Source of the DNA: Valencia hispanica
Taxonomy: Eukaryota > Chordata > Actinopteri > Cyprinodontiformes > Valenciidae
Assembly (NCBI GenBank): GCA_963556495.2
Contig: OY747713.1
Coordinates: 47,666,913-47,730,912, forward strand
Direction of reading: 5' to 3'
Length of the DNA: 64,000 nt
A program made the position numbers and the translations under genes. The notes under the pieces were generated by a model. The model was not told the DNA's origin. It worked only from the letters and a program-made list of their open reading frames with translations, and ran no database searches. This document shows, in pieces, positions 44,553 to 55,674 of the stretch. The number at the start of each line of letters is the position of its first letter. Positions within the stretch are counted from its first letter, which is position 1.

Positions 44553-44570
44553 TGGGGGCTCGTCCGGGAT
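44553..44570 (+). promoter_or_regulatory. primer-binding site, tRNA-Pro type
   Basis: TGGGGGCTCGTCCGGGAT, five bases after the LTR, is complementary to the 3' end of tRNA-Pro. The same 18-mer is the known primer site of murine leukaemia-type retroviruses. Confidence 0.9.
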
Positions 44571-44640
44571 CAGCGGCGCCACCTACTGGTCCATCGCTGA
44601 TCTCTCAATGATACCTGGAACCAACTGTGACAAACAGTCA

Positions 44641-45170
44641 TCATTGTGGTTGGCTGGAGCAAGACCGCTGCCAGCTGCAACTCTGTCGACATTGTTGACG
44701 GGAGCAGGATCGTTGCCAGCTACAACCGGGTCGTCACCGCCGTTGGGTGGAGCAGGATCGCTGCCAACTGCAACCGGGTCGTCACCGCCGTTGGCTGGAG
44801 CAGGATCGCTGACAGCTGCAACCGGGTCGTCACCGCCGTTGGCTGGAGCAGGATCGTTGCCAACTATAACCGGGTCGTCACCGCCGTTGGCTGGAGCAGG
44901 ATCGCTGCCAACTACAACTGGGTCGTTACCGCCGTTGGCTGGAGCAGGATCGTTGCCAACTATAACCGGGTCGTCACCGCCGTTGGCTGGAGCAGGATCG
45001 CTGCCAACTACAACTGGGTCGTTACCGCCGTTGGCTGGAGCAGGATTGCTGCCAACTGCAACCGGGTCGTTACCGCCGTTGGCTGGAGCAGGATCACAGC
45101 CAGCTGCAACCGGGTCGTCTTTGGCTGGAGCAGGATCGCTGACAGCTGCAACTGAGTTGTCATATTAGGC
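44641..45170 (+). repeat. 48-bp minisatellite in gag leader (~9 copies)
   Basis: Tandem units around ggctggagcaggatcgctgcc ... gggtcgtcaccgccgtt with 48-bp period, the first and last copies diverged. Because 48 is a multiple of three, more than one frame stays open (AGSLPTATGSSPPL-type and VVTAVGWSRIAANCNR-type repeats), so the long ORFs here are a by-product of the repeat. Confidence 0.92.
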
Positions 45171-45241
45171 TGGAGCAGGGCTGCTGCCAGCTGTAACGTA
45201 GCTCACGTCCAGAGAGTAGTGTGTACTAGAGAGCTACGGCT

Positions 45242-46870
45242 ATGGCGAGTGCACGGAAAGGTCTGGTGTGGGACATCCGCAAGAAACTACTAACCCTGTC
45301 AACTGAGGACATCTTCCAAGTTGCAGAGAACCTTGAGTCAGAGGCTGTCAAAGACTTCCCTCATCCTACTGTGGGGGACCACGAAGCCTGCTTTGACCAC
45401 ATAAGCTCCTTCCTCAACAGTAAGCATTTGTTAGAGTCAGAAGATACAGGCATGACTGAATTGCTGACACTGAATGATTTTATTGATAACATTATAGCAG
45501 CTCATGAGATGCTACTTTTGTCGGGAAGCACTGATGGTGTTGTTTCACATAACACACAGACAGCTACCACCACAGTAGATATGACTCAAACTACAGGTGC
45601 TAATACTGAAACATCCCACCAAAGTGCTGCTACACTCTCTAATGCGAAGGTCAATGAGCAAATGTTCCAAGGTGTAGGCCAAATTAATCCTCCTGGTGCC
45701 ATGAGCAGGGAGTTAAAGCAGATGCTTTCTACTTATGAAGAGCTGGGTAAAAAGATACAGAGTATGATGTCGCCTACAGGACAGATACAGAAACCCATTC
45801 CACCACTGAATCAGTTCCACAGTGATACATTAAACACACACACTTTAAACCCGTCTATTGCTCAACCTGTTCGGGAGGGTGTGATTTCCCTGGGGGAGCT
45901 CTCATACCTCCATAGAAGGGAGTTTAAAGTGCAAGGGGGTCAGATCGGTGACCAGTCCTCAGACATTAGTTACAATAATGTCTGTAAACAAATAGAGGAA
46001 GGGATCAAAGAACGTTTTCCTGATGCAGAAATAGTTCGGGGTGTGTTAAAAATTATAAAACCTGGAGCCTTTAAGGACATGCTGACAAATAAAGATGACC
46101 TTACTGTGTTAGAACTCAAGGGTTTCCTCCAGGCCCATCTACGAGGGAAGAATAGCACAGAGTTATTTGGGGAGTTAATGTCAGCTAAACAAGAGGGGAG
46201 CGAAACGCCACAACAGTTCCTTTACCGCATAATAGCATTAAAACAGCGTGTCCTCCTCACATGCAGGCTGTCTGATGCAGGTATTAAGTACAACCCAACA
46301 ACCGTTCAGGATGTCTTCCTTCAAACAGTCATACAAGGTCTGGCAGATAAATACAGCGATTTGCGTAGAGAACTCAAAGCTATTTTGGGAAACGGCGATT
46401 ATAGTGACGAAACCATAGTACGCCATGTAATGCGAATCACTAGTGAGGAGAGTGAGAGGCAGAAGAGGATAGGTCAACCCCGCCGCCAGCCCACTACTGC
46501 CCACAGCGCACAGCTGGAGCTCAGCGCGGCCCAAGAACATAACACCAAACAAGAGAGCTCTTTGGCCAAAACCAAAGCGGATCCAGTGAAGGAGCTTGCA
46601 GCTAAAGTAGATGAGCTTACAAAAATTATTGAAGCAATGAAACAACAAAGCCAGCCGTTAATAACCAACCAAGTGAGCCGATATTCCCAAAGTAAGGGGA
46701 TAAACAGAAAAGAAAGACCTTATGGCTGTCCAGGGTGCATTGAACAAAACCGAACTGACTGTCCACATTGCTTTGCTTGTGGGGAGAAAGGACACCGAGC
46801 GGTGGGCTGCTTAAGGAAACAAAAGAACCAGGGAAACATGGACCGGTCACTGCCACGGGGCAACCAGTGA
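45242..46870 (+). CDS. gag: Gag of Ty3/gypsy element, 542 aa
   Basis: Structural polyprotein that assembles the retrotransposon particle and binds its RNA. The start [16 protein letters not shown] is the first ATG after the leader minisatellite, in a good context (ggctATGG). An N-terminal ~90-residue helical region is followed by a Thr/Gln-rich linker. A capsid-like region lies around residues 220-400 (FRS-type block [20 protein letters not shown]). Then comes a charged Lys/Glu stretch and a zinc knuckle at about 510-523, [14 protein letters not shown] (CX2CX4HX4C), preceded by an extra CPGC...CPHC cluster. It terminates at TGA 46868-46870, inside the frameshift stimulatory stem. No breaks. 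Confidence 0.93.
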   Translation: MASARKGLVWDIRKKLLTLSTEDIFQVAENLESEAVKDFPHPTVGDHEACFDHISSFLNSKHLLESEDTGMTELLTLNDFIDNIIAAHEMLLLSGSTDGVVSHNTQTATTTVDMTQTTGANTETSHQSAATLSNAKVNEQMFQGVGQINPPGAMSRELKQMLSTYEELGKKIQSMMSPTGQIQKPIPPLNQFHSDTLNTHTLNPSIAQPVREGVISLGELSYLHRREFKVQGGQIGDQSSDISYNNVCKQIEEGIKERFPDAEIVRGVLKIIKPGAFKDMLTNKDDLTVLELKGFLQAHLRGKNSTELFGELMSAKQEGSETPQQFLYRIIALKQRVLLTCRLSDAGIKYNPTTVQDVFLQTVIQGLADKYSDLRRELKAILGNGDYSDETIVRHVMRITSEESERQKRIGQPRRQPTTAHSAQLELSAAQEHNTKQESSLAKTKADPVKELAAKVDELTKIIEAMKQQSQPLITNQVSRYSQSKGINRKERPYGCPGCIEQNRTDCPHCFACGEKGHRAVGCLRKQKNQGNMDRSLPRGNQ

Positions 46871-46891
46871 TCGGGAATAAAGATGAGCCCC
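46831..46891 (+). promoter_or_regulatory. -1 ribosomal frameshift site with H-type pseudoknot
   Basis: The heptamer GGGAAAC (46831-46837) is in register with gag as G_GGA_AAC, the X_XXY_YYZ form. After a 5-nt spacer, CCGGTCACTG (46843-46852) pairs with CAGTGATCGG (46865-46874), 10 bp with one G-U. Loop bases GGGGC (46857-46861) can pair with GCCCC (46887-46891), completing a pseudoknot. Slipping by -1 enters the pol frame exactly. The same heptamer serves at gag-pro in simian type D retroviruses (known). Confidence 0.88.
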
Positions 46892-49800
46892 AATCCAAGC
46901 ACCCTGACATGAAAGTGCAGATGAAAGAGAGTGGTGGCAGGAAAACCGACCTAATTTCATCTAGGACTTTGCAAATAGCCAGCTCACAGCACAATCATAA
47001 CCAAGATGATCCACCTGGCCAATGTCCCCTCGTGCCTCCATTCAGCAAACGTGGGGCGGTGGCTAAACTCATAGGGAAGAAAGCCCTCATCCAGTGTAGC
47101 CTCAGCGGCTGGGCAGTAACTGCATTATTGGATACAGGAGCGCAAGTTAGCCTGGTTAGCCACGCCTGGAAGAACAGATACTTGCCAGACCTCCAAATCC
47201 GACCAATATCTGAGATCATTGAGGAGTTGGAAGAACTCAAAGTGCACGCTGTCACCGGGGATCTGATTCCATTTGAAGGTTGGGTGCCTATCACAATAAA
47301 TCTCCCAGGGAACGATGACCCCGGCTTGTCCATCAGCGCTCCATTCCTTGTCAGTAGGTTGGACATGGAAAGACCTCTGGTTGGTTTTAATGTGATAGAG
47401 CAGCTAATTGAGGGACAACCAGAGAAGCTAGCGCCTATGTTAACCAGCTTGCTTTGTAATGCAATCGCTGTCCCCACCGAGAAAGCAGAGAGTATTGTAC
47501 ACCTGATCCAAACAGCAAGCCTGGGAATGATGCAAGGCAGTTTAAGAACAGGCGTAAATGACGTGGTCATTCCTGCAGGTGAAGTTGCCTGGTTGAGGTG
47601 TAGAGTGCCACCAACTATGAACGTCTCAGACCCCCAGGTGTTGTTTGAAGCGGTAGAAGACAACCAGCCATTAGAACAACTAGATATAGGAGCTGGCTTG
47701 GTGCAGGTCCAAAATCCCTCAAAACCCTATGTCACGATTCCAGTGGGTAACAACACCAAGCATGACATCACTCTACCACGGAAGACAACCCTGGGTATGC
47801 TGCAGAACATTGAAAAAGTTGTGGATGCCGATTCCTCGGTTGAACCACTGCTGGTCGCAACAGTCGAGGAGACACGCCCTCAAATAGCCGAGCCAACATT
47901 ACCCTTATGGCATCCACCAGTAGACCTCAGCCACTTAGCAGCAGAGCAGCAGGAGCTGGCTGGGAGGATGTTATTCGAAGAGTCCAAGGCCTTTGCAAGG
48001 GATGCAAATGATATCGGCTGTAACCCTAACCTACAAATGGTGATAAACTTAAAAGATGACATTCCTGTGCAGAGAACGTACACATCCATCCCAAAACCAC
48101 TGCTGAAAGAGGTCAAAGAATACATCCAGGACCTGCTGGTGAAAGGGTGGATAGTGAAATCAAAGTCCTCCTTCTCTGCCCCGGTCGTGTGCGTAAGGAA
48201 AAAGGACGGTACTCTACGTCTCTGCATAGACTATCGGCTGCTAAATCAGAAGACGATACCAGACAGACATCCACTACCACGCATACGAGACCTGCTGGAC
48301 ACTCTGGGGGGGTATTCCTGGTTTAGCATCCTGGACCAGGGTAAAGCTTACCACCAGGGGTTTGTGGATGAGGGCTCGCGGCATTTGACAGCCTTCATAA
48401 CACCCTGGGGTCTCTATGAATGGGTCCGGATCCCATTTGGGTTGTCAAATGCTCCGGCAGCTTTTCAGAGATCGATGGAGGAGATGCTTAGCTCGCTTAG
48501 AGATGAATGTTGCATACCATACCTCGATGACATTTTGTGTTATTCGCAGACTTTTGAAGATCATGTTGAGGTGGTCCGTAAAGTCCTCCAGGCCCTGCAG
48601 CACCAGGGGATCAAACTCCGCCCTGAGAAGTGCGAGATGTTCAAAGGGGAAGTCCGCTACGTAGGGCGTCTGGTGAGCGCTGAGGGAGTTCGAGTCGACC
48701 CCAGAGATCTTGATGCAGTATCGGCCCTGAAAACCAACACCCCCCAGACGGTAGGTGATCTTAGGAGGATCCTCGGGTTTCTATCCTACTACCGGTCCTA
48801 CATACAGAACTTTTCAAAGATCGCAAGACCGCTGTATGAGTTGCTCCAGACGAGATCTCCAAAAAAGTCAGCACAACCCCAGCAGGGTAAGTCAAGAAGC
48901 CCACAGCTGTCATCGAGGGCACCCATTGAGTGGACGGCCATTCATCAGCGAGTATTAGAAAAACTGGTTGACATGTTAACTCACCCCCCAATCCTGGCCT
49001 ACCCAGATTTCAACCAACCCTTTGTCCTGCATACAGACGCATCGGAGCAGGGCCTCGGTGCAGTCCTATATCAGGAGCAGGATGGGAAGCTGCGGGTCAT
49101 CGGATATGGGTCCCGGACGCTAACGGCCGCAGAGAGAAACTACCATCTCCATAGTGGTAAGCTGGAGTTCCTGGCTTTAAAATGGGCAGTGTGTGAAAAG
49201 TTTAGGGACTACCTCTTCTACGCCCCACACTTCACAGTCTATACGGACAACAACCCACTTACGTATGTCATGAGCACTGCTAAACTCAATGCAGTGGGCC
49301 ATCGCTGGGTGGGGGAATTGTCCGACTTTCGTTTTGACATCAGGTACCGGCCCGGAAGACTGAACACTGATGCGGACACGCTGTCTAGAATCCCCCTAGA
49401 CATGGACCGCTACATCTCGGCATGCACAGAGCAGTTGACACAGGAGATGGTTAGTGCAACCTGGGAGGGAAGCCAAGCAGCTCAGAGAAAGGATGTTGCC
49501 TGGGTAGCCGCTCTCCTCGCCACTTCCGGAGATGCCATCTCACCACCTCGCCCTCCCCTAGGAGAGATAAGTCCTGCAGAGTTGGCTAAGGAGCAGAGAG
49601 AGGATCCTGCCATCGGCGAGACCATAAAGCTGAAGGAGTCCAAGACTAAAATTACAGATGAGATCCGGCAAATGGTGAAAGGAACCGCTCGCAAGATGCT
49701 CCATGAATGGAACCATCTGCATCTTGAGGAAGGAATCCTGTACCGGAAGACACCAGGTAGGAAGCAGTTAGTCCTACCCCACAAATACCAGTCCCTTGTT

Positions 49801-51546
49801 TTGACTCATCTCCATGATAAAATGGGACATGTCGGAGTGGAGAGGGTGCTGCAACTTGCTCGAGAAAGGTTTTACTGGCCGTACATGAAAAGGTGCATAG
49901 AGGACTACGTCACCAAGAAATGCCGCTGTATAGTACAGAAAAAGCCAACGACCCACATGCGAGCCCCAATGAGCAGCCTGAAGTCCAACTCACCTCTCGA
50001 ACTAGTCTGCATAGACTATCTACATCTGGAGAAGAGCAAGGGTGGTTATGAGTATATCTTAGTGGTGATCGACCACTTCACAAGGTTCGCTCAGGCGTAT
50101 GCAACTAAAAATAAAAGTGGCAGGACTGCTGCAGAACGGATCTACAGCGACTTTGTGACACGCTTTGGTTTTCCAAACAAATTACACCACGATCAGGGCC
50201 GGGAGTTCGAGAATGAGCTGTTCAGGACACTCGGACAACTCTCAGGAGTGGGACATTCTCGAACATCCCCATACCACCCCCAGGGAAATCCAGCAGAGCG
50301 ATTCAACCGCACGCTGTTACAAATGTTGCGCACACTGACAGACAGAGAGAAAGAGAGTTGGAAAGAGCACCTCCCGCTCGTAGTCCATGCATATAATTGC
50401 ACCCGGCACGAGTCCACAGGCTTCTCGCCCCACTTCTTACTCTATGGTCAACACCCTCGTCTACCAATAGATCTCTTATTTGGCTTGGCGGAAGAGACAG
50501 AGACTGTGACACACAGGGAGTATGCAGAGAAATGGCGTGAAAGAATGAAAGAAGCATACCGTATTGCTAATGAGAGGAGCCTATCCTCCAGTAACAAGGG
50601 CAAGTTTTATTACGACCAGAAAGTGAGAGGAGTGGTCCTTAAACCAGGGGACAGAGTGCTGGTGAGGAATCTGGGTGAGCGAGGTGGGCCCGGGAAGTTG
50701 CGCTCCTACTGGGAGAACAAAATCTATGTGGTCAAGGAGCAGGTCGCGGATAACCCAGTGTACACAATCCACCCAGAGGATGGAGACAAGAAGAAGACAA
50801 GGACGTTACACCGGAACCTACTGTTGCTTGTCAACAACCTCCCAGTACAGTTCCCACCTCAAGGGGCCAGTCCAGCTCCTAAACCACAGAACAAACAGAG
50901 AACTCTGAGGTCGAAGGTACGTGGTTTGAGTGACCAGGAGAGTGAAGTATCTGATTCGGATGAGGAATCCCAAGGATACTGGGTCAGAGTCCCAGAGCGC
51001 TGGTCTGAGCCAGGAAATGACAAATATCAATCAGACCACAGAACTCCAACCAGATATGCCCATAACACCGAGGGAAGGTCAGAGTGGGACAAAGCACATG
51101 AGAATAATGAGAGGCAGGTGGATATTCATTCATTTCCTGGAGAAGCTTCAGAACCACAGGGGGCAGATGTGAAGCAGGCAGAGGAATTGGCCATACCCAT
51201 TCTAGAGGAGTCGAAGGAGGATGAGGCAGCCCCAAATGAGTCTCGATTGGACGAGGAGCTACCCCATGACGATCCCCAGGCAAGTTTCCAAGTGCCACTT
51301 AGACGGTCTGCAAGAGAAAGACAGCCCACACAAATGTTCACCTACTCGTCCTTAGGCCTCCCCACATATGAGGCATGCCCTACTGTTAATACTACAGGTG
51401 CCGTTTTCATGCCTTATACTCACCTGTGGGCCCCCCAACCATACTTGCGTTCAGCTACATGTGGCCCTATGATCCAAGCCCCTTTTACCCATTTCCCTTG
51501 TATCCAGTTACCTCTCACTCAATCCCCATACCTACCTCATGTCTGA
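46837..51546 (+). CDS. pol: Pol (protease, RT, RNase H, integrase) of Ty3/gypsy element
   Basis: The frame is open from before 46768 to TGA 51544-51546; after frameshift it contributes about 1,569 residues to a Gag-Pol protein. Numbering from the Met at 46768: protease [11 protein letters not shown] (Asp at 122); reverse transcriptase ~468-645 with [20 protein letters not shown] and active-site YLDD at 585-588; RNase H with [10 protein letters not shown] (D757) and YTDNNPL; integrase zinc finger H-H-C-C at ~1013-1058; catalytic core CIDYLHLE (D1083), HHDQGREF (D1142) and NPAERFNR (E1177); a GPY/F-like module at ~1290-1320. The D-to-E spacing is 34 rather than 35 residues. An acidic C-terminal extension of ~220 residues (from ~1371) has no recognised domain. 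No chromodomain seen. No stop or frameshift inside. Confidence 0.96.
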   Translation, partial: HGPVTATGQPVIGNKDEPQSKHPDMKVQMKESGGRKTDLISSRTLQIASSQHNHNQDDPPGQCPLVPPFSKRGAVAKLIGKKALIQCSLSGWAVTALLDTGAQVSLVSHAWKNRYLPDLQIRPISEIIEELEELKVHAVTGDLIPFEGWVPITINLPGNDDPGLSISAPFLVSRLDMERPLVGFNVIEQLIEGQPEKLAPMLTSLLCNAIAVPTEKAESIVHLIQTASLGMMQGSLRTGVNDVVIPAGEVAWLRCRVPPTMNVSDPQVLFEAVEDNQPLEQLDIGAGLVQVQNPSKPYVTIPVGNNTKHDITLPRKTTLGMLQNIEKVVDADSSVEPLLVATVEETRPQIAEPTLPLWHPPVDLSHLAAEQQELAGRMLFEESKAFARDANDIGCNPNLQMVINLKDDIPVQRTYTSIPKPLLKEVKEYIQDLLVKGWIVKSKSSFSAPVVCVRKKDGTLRLCIDYRLLNQKTIPDRHPLPRIRDLLDTLGGYSWFSILDQGKAYHQGFVDEGSRHLTAFITPWGLYEWVRIPFGLSNAPAAFQRSMEEMLSSLRDECCIPYLDDILCYSQTFEDHVEVVRKVLQALQHQGIKLRPEKCEMFKGEVRYVGRLVSAEGVRVDPRDLDAVSALKTNTPQTVGDLRRILGFLSYYRSYIQNFSKIARPLYELLQTRSPKKSAQPQQGKSRSPQLSSRAPIEWTAIHQRVLEKLVDMLTHPPILAYPDFNQPFVLHTDASEQGLGAVLYQEQDGKLRVIGYGSRTLTAAERNYHLHSGKLEFLALKWAVCEKFRDYLFYAPHFTVYTDNNPLTYVMSTAKLNAVGHRWVGELSDFRFDIRYRPGRLNTDADTLSRIPLDMDRYISACTEQLTQEMVSATWEGSQAAQRKDVAWVAALLATSGDAISPPRPPLGEISPAELAKEQREDPAIGETIKLKESKTKITDEIRQMVKGTARKMLHEWNHLHLEEGILYRKTPGRKQLVLPHKYQSLVLTHLHDKMGHVGVERVLQLARERFYWPYMKRCIEDYVTKKCRCIVQKKPTTHMRAPMSSLKSNSPLELVCIDYLHLEKSKGGYEYILVVIDHFTRFAQAYATKNKSGRTAAERIYSDFVTRFGFPNKLHHDQGREFENELFRTLGQLSGVGHSRTSPYHPQGNPAERFNRTLLQMLRTLTDREKESWKEHLPLVVHAYNCTRHESTGFSPHFLLYGQHPRLPIDLLFGLAEETETVTHREYAEKWRERMKEAYRIANERSLSSSNKGKFYYDQKVRGVVLKPGDRVLVRNLGERGGPGKLRSYWENKIYVVKEQVADNPVYTIHPEDGDKKKTRTLHRNLLLLVNNLPVQFPPQGASPAPKPQNKQRTLRSKVRGLSDQESEVSDSDEESQGYWVRVPERWSEPGNDKYQSDHRTPTRYAHNTEGRSEWDKAHENNERQVDIHSFPGEASEPQGADVKQAEELAIPILEESKEDEAAPNESRLDEELPHDDPQASFQVPLRRSARERQPTQMFTYSSLGLPTYEACPTVNTTGAVFMPYTHLWAPQPYLRSATCGPMIQAPFTHFPCIQLPLTQSPYLPHV

Positions 51547-51699
51547 TTACTAATAAGCCGTAGTACACGCAGTTTTCATGAGCGTAAAGTTTTGAGGTAT
51601 GTAGTTGATATTCTGTTTAATAGTTTGGGAATGTTATGGAATGAACAGGATTTGAACTATTGAGAAAGTGTCGGGAGCCACTTTTGTTGTCGGGAAGAG
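51547..51699 (+). other. pol-LTR spacer with weak polypurine tract
   Basis: Non-coding 153 bp. The last bases cgggaagag (51691-51699) are the only candidate polypurine tract directly before the 3' LTR; it is short. Confidence 0.55.
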
Positions 51700-52906
51700 T
51701 GTAACCCCCCAATAAATAGTGTGGACCAATTTAAGTATTTAACAAACTGACCTTTTATTTTATGGTCTTGTAATTAATTTTGTATATCTGTTAATCGAAA
51801 GAGGACACTTTAATATGGTTAGGTATTATTTTTGTGAATGATTCCAGTAAGAAAAACGGGATTATGGAGGAAATCACAGGGTAGGAACTTTTCTTTCAGA
51901 GAGATTGCACCAGGGTCTGAAAAGGGGACGGACCGCCTTCCGCCCACAGTTGTATTCTGGAAAGAAAAGCATGATGTCCGTTTTCCTCATTTCTCCGTTC
52001 TCCTGTTTATTCAGGTTGGTAAAAGTGTTTAAAAGTGTTAATAATCAGCTACTTAGACCGGGTTTTGACAGTATTCTGTGTTGCGGGAGTTTTGAGACCA
52101 TTTCCGGATCGAGTTTTGAGTAGTTTGTGTATGAATGGAGTGAAAATAAAGTGAAACTGCCACTCGGGATCCGCCATTTTGTGCCTGAAGCTCAGCCAAT
52201 GTTATTAAGCACATGGTATAAGAATTATACAGAATAGACTTCGGTTTTAAGTGAATACTTCAGTTTATTGTTATAAGTGTTTTGTGGGTTTCAGAGTTGA
52301 GATGAATGTGCTCTCTGTTTTGAGTTATAACTTGAAAAACACTAAATTAAGTGGTTGTGAGCCACAAATAAGAGTATTTGGTCCTGATTAATTCAGGGTA
52401 GCATTAGCATTTCTTTTAAGTCAGTAGCCTGTGAGACACAGATATATGAAAATTGTTGTTATTCAACATTAAAAGCTATAATGCACCTTATAATTTGCAC
52501 AAGAATATTGCACTTCAAACAGTGATGAACCCAACAGTGTTATACTGTGAATGTTCCTTTTATTATTAAAGGTGATTTAAATATGCTGGTTAACCAAATA
52601 TGGAAAATGGATAAGTTTAACTGTATTAAATGAGAAACTGGAACTGAAAAGAAGTGATATTGCAACAGAATATTGAAAGTAATGTAACTGAATAAGAAAA
52701 TGACTGGGATAAAAGGAGATGCATTGCTACTGTTTGTTTTATGATTTTTGGTGGTAAATAAATCCACAGAGACAGTTGTATTCTGGAAAGAAAAGCATGA
52801 TGTCCGTTTTCCTCATTTCTCCGTTCTCCTGTTTATTCAGGTCTGGTCCACCTCAGGACCAACAGTAATCGTTATTGTGGCCCTCAGCCCTCTGAGGCCC
52901 GTAACA
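51700..52906 (+). repeat. 3' LTR
   Basis: Same length and text as the 5' LTR as far as read. It is preceded by a short purine stretch cgggaagag. Confidence 0.96.
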
Positions 52907-53135
52907 CTTACACAGCGAAGCAACACTAACTTTAGTGACCTCCGATTGGCGTTACCGCGTGTCATTATATATACAGTCAATGGTCATTACCACCAGCGTA
53001 AATAACAATCTTACTGTATTTACGCTTATCCTTAGCCAGCACTTTCAGGTAGGATTTGATGTCGCCCGTTCTGGCCCCGGGCAAGCATTTGACTGTGGAC
53101 AAAGGATGGCTAGGGGGTTCTGTCCTAATGGGTGT
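52907..53135 (-). mobile_element. 5' end of LINE copy B beyond the LTR insertion
   Basis: Contiguous with 43340 when the LTR element and one ctta are removed. Contains tagtgacctccgattggcgt and tatatatacagtcaatgg, a phrase also found in the hAT at 8105-8120. Confidence 0.6.
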
Positions 53136-53138
53136 GAG

Positions 53139-53139
<1 letters not shown>

Positions 53140-53203
<64 letters not shown>
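53140..53203 (+). repeat. (TA)n microsatellite
   Basis: About 32 TA units, directly abutting the left end of a Tc1 element (whose target is TA). Confidence 0.97.
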
Positions 53204-53207
<4 letters not shown>

Positions 53208-54169
53208 GCTTGCAAAAGTATTTGGCCCCCTTTAACTTTTCCACATTTTGTCACATTACAACCACAAACATGAATCAATTTTATTGGAATTCCACGTGAA
53301 AGACCAATACAAATCATACATACAAATCATACAAATCATACATGATTCCAAACATTTTTTACAAATAAATAACTGAAAAGTGGGGTGTGCTTAATTATTC
53401 AGCCCCCTTTGGTCTGAGTGCAGTCAGTTGCCCAAAGACATTGCCTGATGAGTGCTAATGACTAAATAGAGTGCACGTGTGTGTAATTTAAAAAAAAAAA
53501 AATTTACGTGTCCTGTTTGGCAGTGTGGAGCTCAGAATTGGTGTCTGAGTTCCAAGTAGAAGCCCAACAGATTTACTTTCACAAGCGGAGCAGTACAGCT
53601 TTTGCTATAGTCCTCCACTTGATATATGTGTGAAAAATCTTTATTATGAATTGTTGGGGTTTTTATTTTCTGATGTTATGGACACGGAGACGGAAAATTA
53701 AGGAGAAGAAAGAAGGAAGGTGAAGAAGAGAGGTAAGAAACAAAAAGTCAAGAGAGAGGGTGAGTTGAAAATACAAGAGAGGAAGGGGAACAAAGATAAC
53801 ACAGGAAGACATTGAAGTCTGCCTCCATACCCACAGGACGGCAGAGAGAGGGGGGAAAACAAAACAAAACACGAAAAAGGAACATCGACAAAACAAACCA
53901 AACATTGTGAACTAAGAATTACACAACCACATCACACAAAAATAGATATAAAAATACAACAACAATGTCACAGAAAAACTCATGGTACCGATTAATCAAG
54001 CTCTAGTAATGATAACCTCAGCCCAAGAATATATCCTTAAACACCAGAGACCCCACATCTATGTGTGTGTGTTAGTATGCTGGTGCATATAAGGTTTCTC
54101 CATAAGAGTGTTTGATAGTTGGTGTGAGCAGGCATCAATCCGTCTCCCAAGAATCGATGCAGACATTAA

Positions 54170-55670
54170 GGAGATCGGAGCAAAGACGTCCAAAGGACCC
54201 CCAGAGCCCCAGGCGGACCAGGGCGGGGCCGACCGCATCCCCCAAGAGTGGAGCAAAGGAGAACCCCAGGGGAACATCCAGCGGCCACTATGCAGGGGCC
54301 CGGGGGGCAGCAGTGATGAGCCCACGGGCCCTGCCGGCAACCGGCCGCACCAGGACGGGCCGGTCAATGAACCGGGGGAGCCGGGGCCCAGGGGCACCCC
54401 ACCCCCCAGCAGGGACCCGACAAGGGACCGGCCGACGAGGGGCCCCCGGCACTGCAGGGCCCCCCATTAAGTGTTAGGCCTGAGGTGCACCAGGCGAGGG
54501 GGCAGACCAAGATCCAACCTGACAGGTAGACAAAGACATACAGACACAGTCATACGTTCCCTCCCTCTTAAACCCATACATTCTCACTGACTCACCAAGA
54601 CACCCAAAAAATAGACGCAGTACCCTCACTCACACACCCCATACACACTTTATGCTCCCAGGTCCAGGTACTGATGCCCCAGTAGAGCCACCAGCCCCCG
54701 GACCCGGGAGATGGACCCCCTACCTTCTAGGACGGAGACAAGCAGACCGCCAAGAGCCCCACAGTGGCAAAGCAGCCCGACAGCTCAGGACCCCGACCAG
54801 ACCGCCTGTTCCTCCTCCGGACCCCAACCCCTGATGGGTCGTAGCGAACAGGGTTGTGAAAAGACCCCTACCCTCCATCCTCCCGCTCAAGTATGGTGTT
54901 GATGCGTGTTGTTATAATGTGCATTTAAAACAGAGGGGTGGGATGTGGGGAAGGCAGCCACACATCCCCCAACCCCCACCCCAAGCCCTCAAAGTCTATA
55001 TGTGGTTTAATAGTGGGCACCGGCACCAGAGGTGAAGCTGATTGAACCGCTCCCCCTCTGGATGCCGAAAAGTGTGCCCACCCCAAAGTCCCTACATATG
55101 TGTCGCTTGAGAATGTTATAAGCGGGAGTGTCTAAGTTGTATATTAAAATTGGGACCCAGGACACCACGGGATAGCGAGGAGGGAAGCCCCTCCTCACAC
55201 CCCAGTGATGTGCCCATGCCCCAAGACCCTTAATGAGTGGTAAAGTGATGGAGCGGGTGGACAGAGGTGTCCAGGGATGGGGAGGGAAGGACTGGGAGAC
55301 AAAATGTCTTCCCAGGGAGCCAGCTCCCCCACTGACCCCAATTGGCACCGCTGTTCACCGGGATCCACCAGGGGAGGGAGGCCATGGCACGTTCGACGCA
55401 GGGCCCACGGCCACAGCACCACAAAGCCCCACGGACCCCAAGGCAGTCCCCCCAGCCCCATCCCAGAAGGGGAACTAAACTCACCCTGACATTCGTTCTA
55501 CTCTCAAAACACAAAAGACACTAGACACCCAGGTTGAGTTCGCCTGATGACGTCCAGCGCCCCATCCGCCCAGTGATCCCACCCCCTGGGGTCCCCCCCA
55601 GACGCCTCCAACCCCAAAACCCCCACATCAGCAACAGTGTCCCAAACGACAAAACCAAGTGCCCCCCACC
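54170..55670 (-). other. GC-rich L1 3' UTR
   Basis: About 1.5 kb of C/G-rich sequence (plus strand rich in cccc and gggg runs) between ORF2 end and the conserved 3' terminal 350 bp. Several ORFs on both strands are a composition effect; none has a motif. It is absent from the truncated copy at 29391-30055, which begins downstream of it. Confidence 0.65.
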
Positions 55671-55674
55671 CCCA

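Larger units (their letters stand above)
43341..52906 (+). mobile_element. Complete Ty3/gypsy LTR retrotransposon, 9.57 kb
   Basis: Two LTRs of 1,207 bp (TG...CA) bound the element; the flanks share a 4-bp duplication ctta (43337-43340, 52907-52910). Order inside: proline-type primer-binding site, ~670-bp leader with a minisatellite, gag, a -1 frameshift signal, then pol with protease-RT-RNase H-integrase. The domain order and the absence of an env ORF make it Ty3/gypsy. LTRs of equal length with no difference noticed, and full-length ORFs, indicate a very young copy. It is inserted in the 5' region of LINE copy B. Confidence 0.97.

Noticed and set aside
44389..45168. 259-aa repetitive protein upstream of gag
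   Set aside because: It begins inside the LTR, crosses the PBS and exists because a 48-bp minisatellite keeps the frame open; an alternative frame is open as well.
46995..47663. 222-aa minus-strand ORF
   Set aside because: It is an antisense shadow of the pol protease region, with no motif of its own.
51547..51699. env gene after pol
   Set aside because: Only 153 bp separate pol from the 3' LTR and no ORF is present.
54108..54477. Pro/Gly-rich proteins encoded in the GC-rich block
   Set aside because: Several overlapping frames on both strands are open at once because of composition; the block is the 3' UTR of an L1-type LINE.
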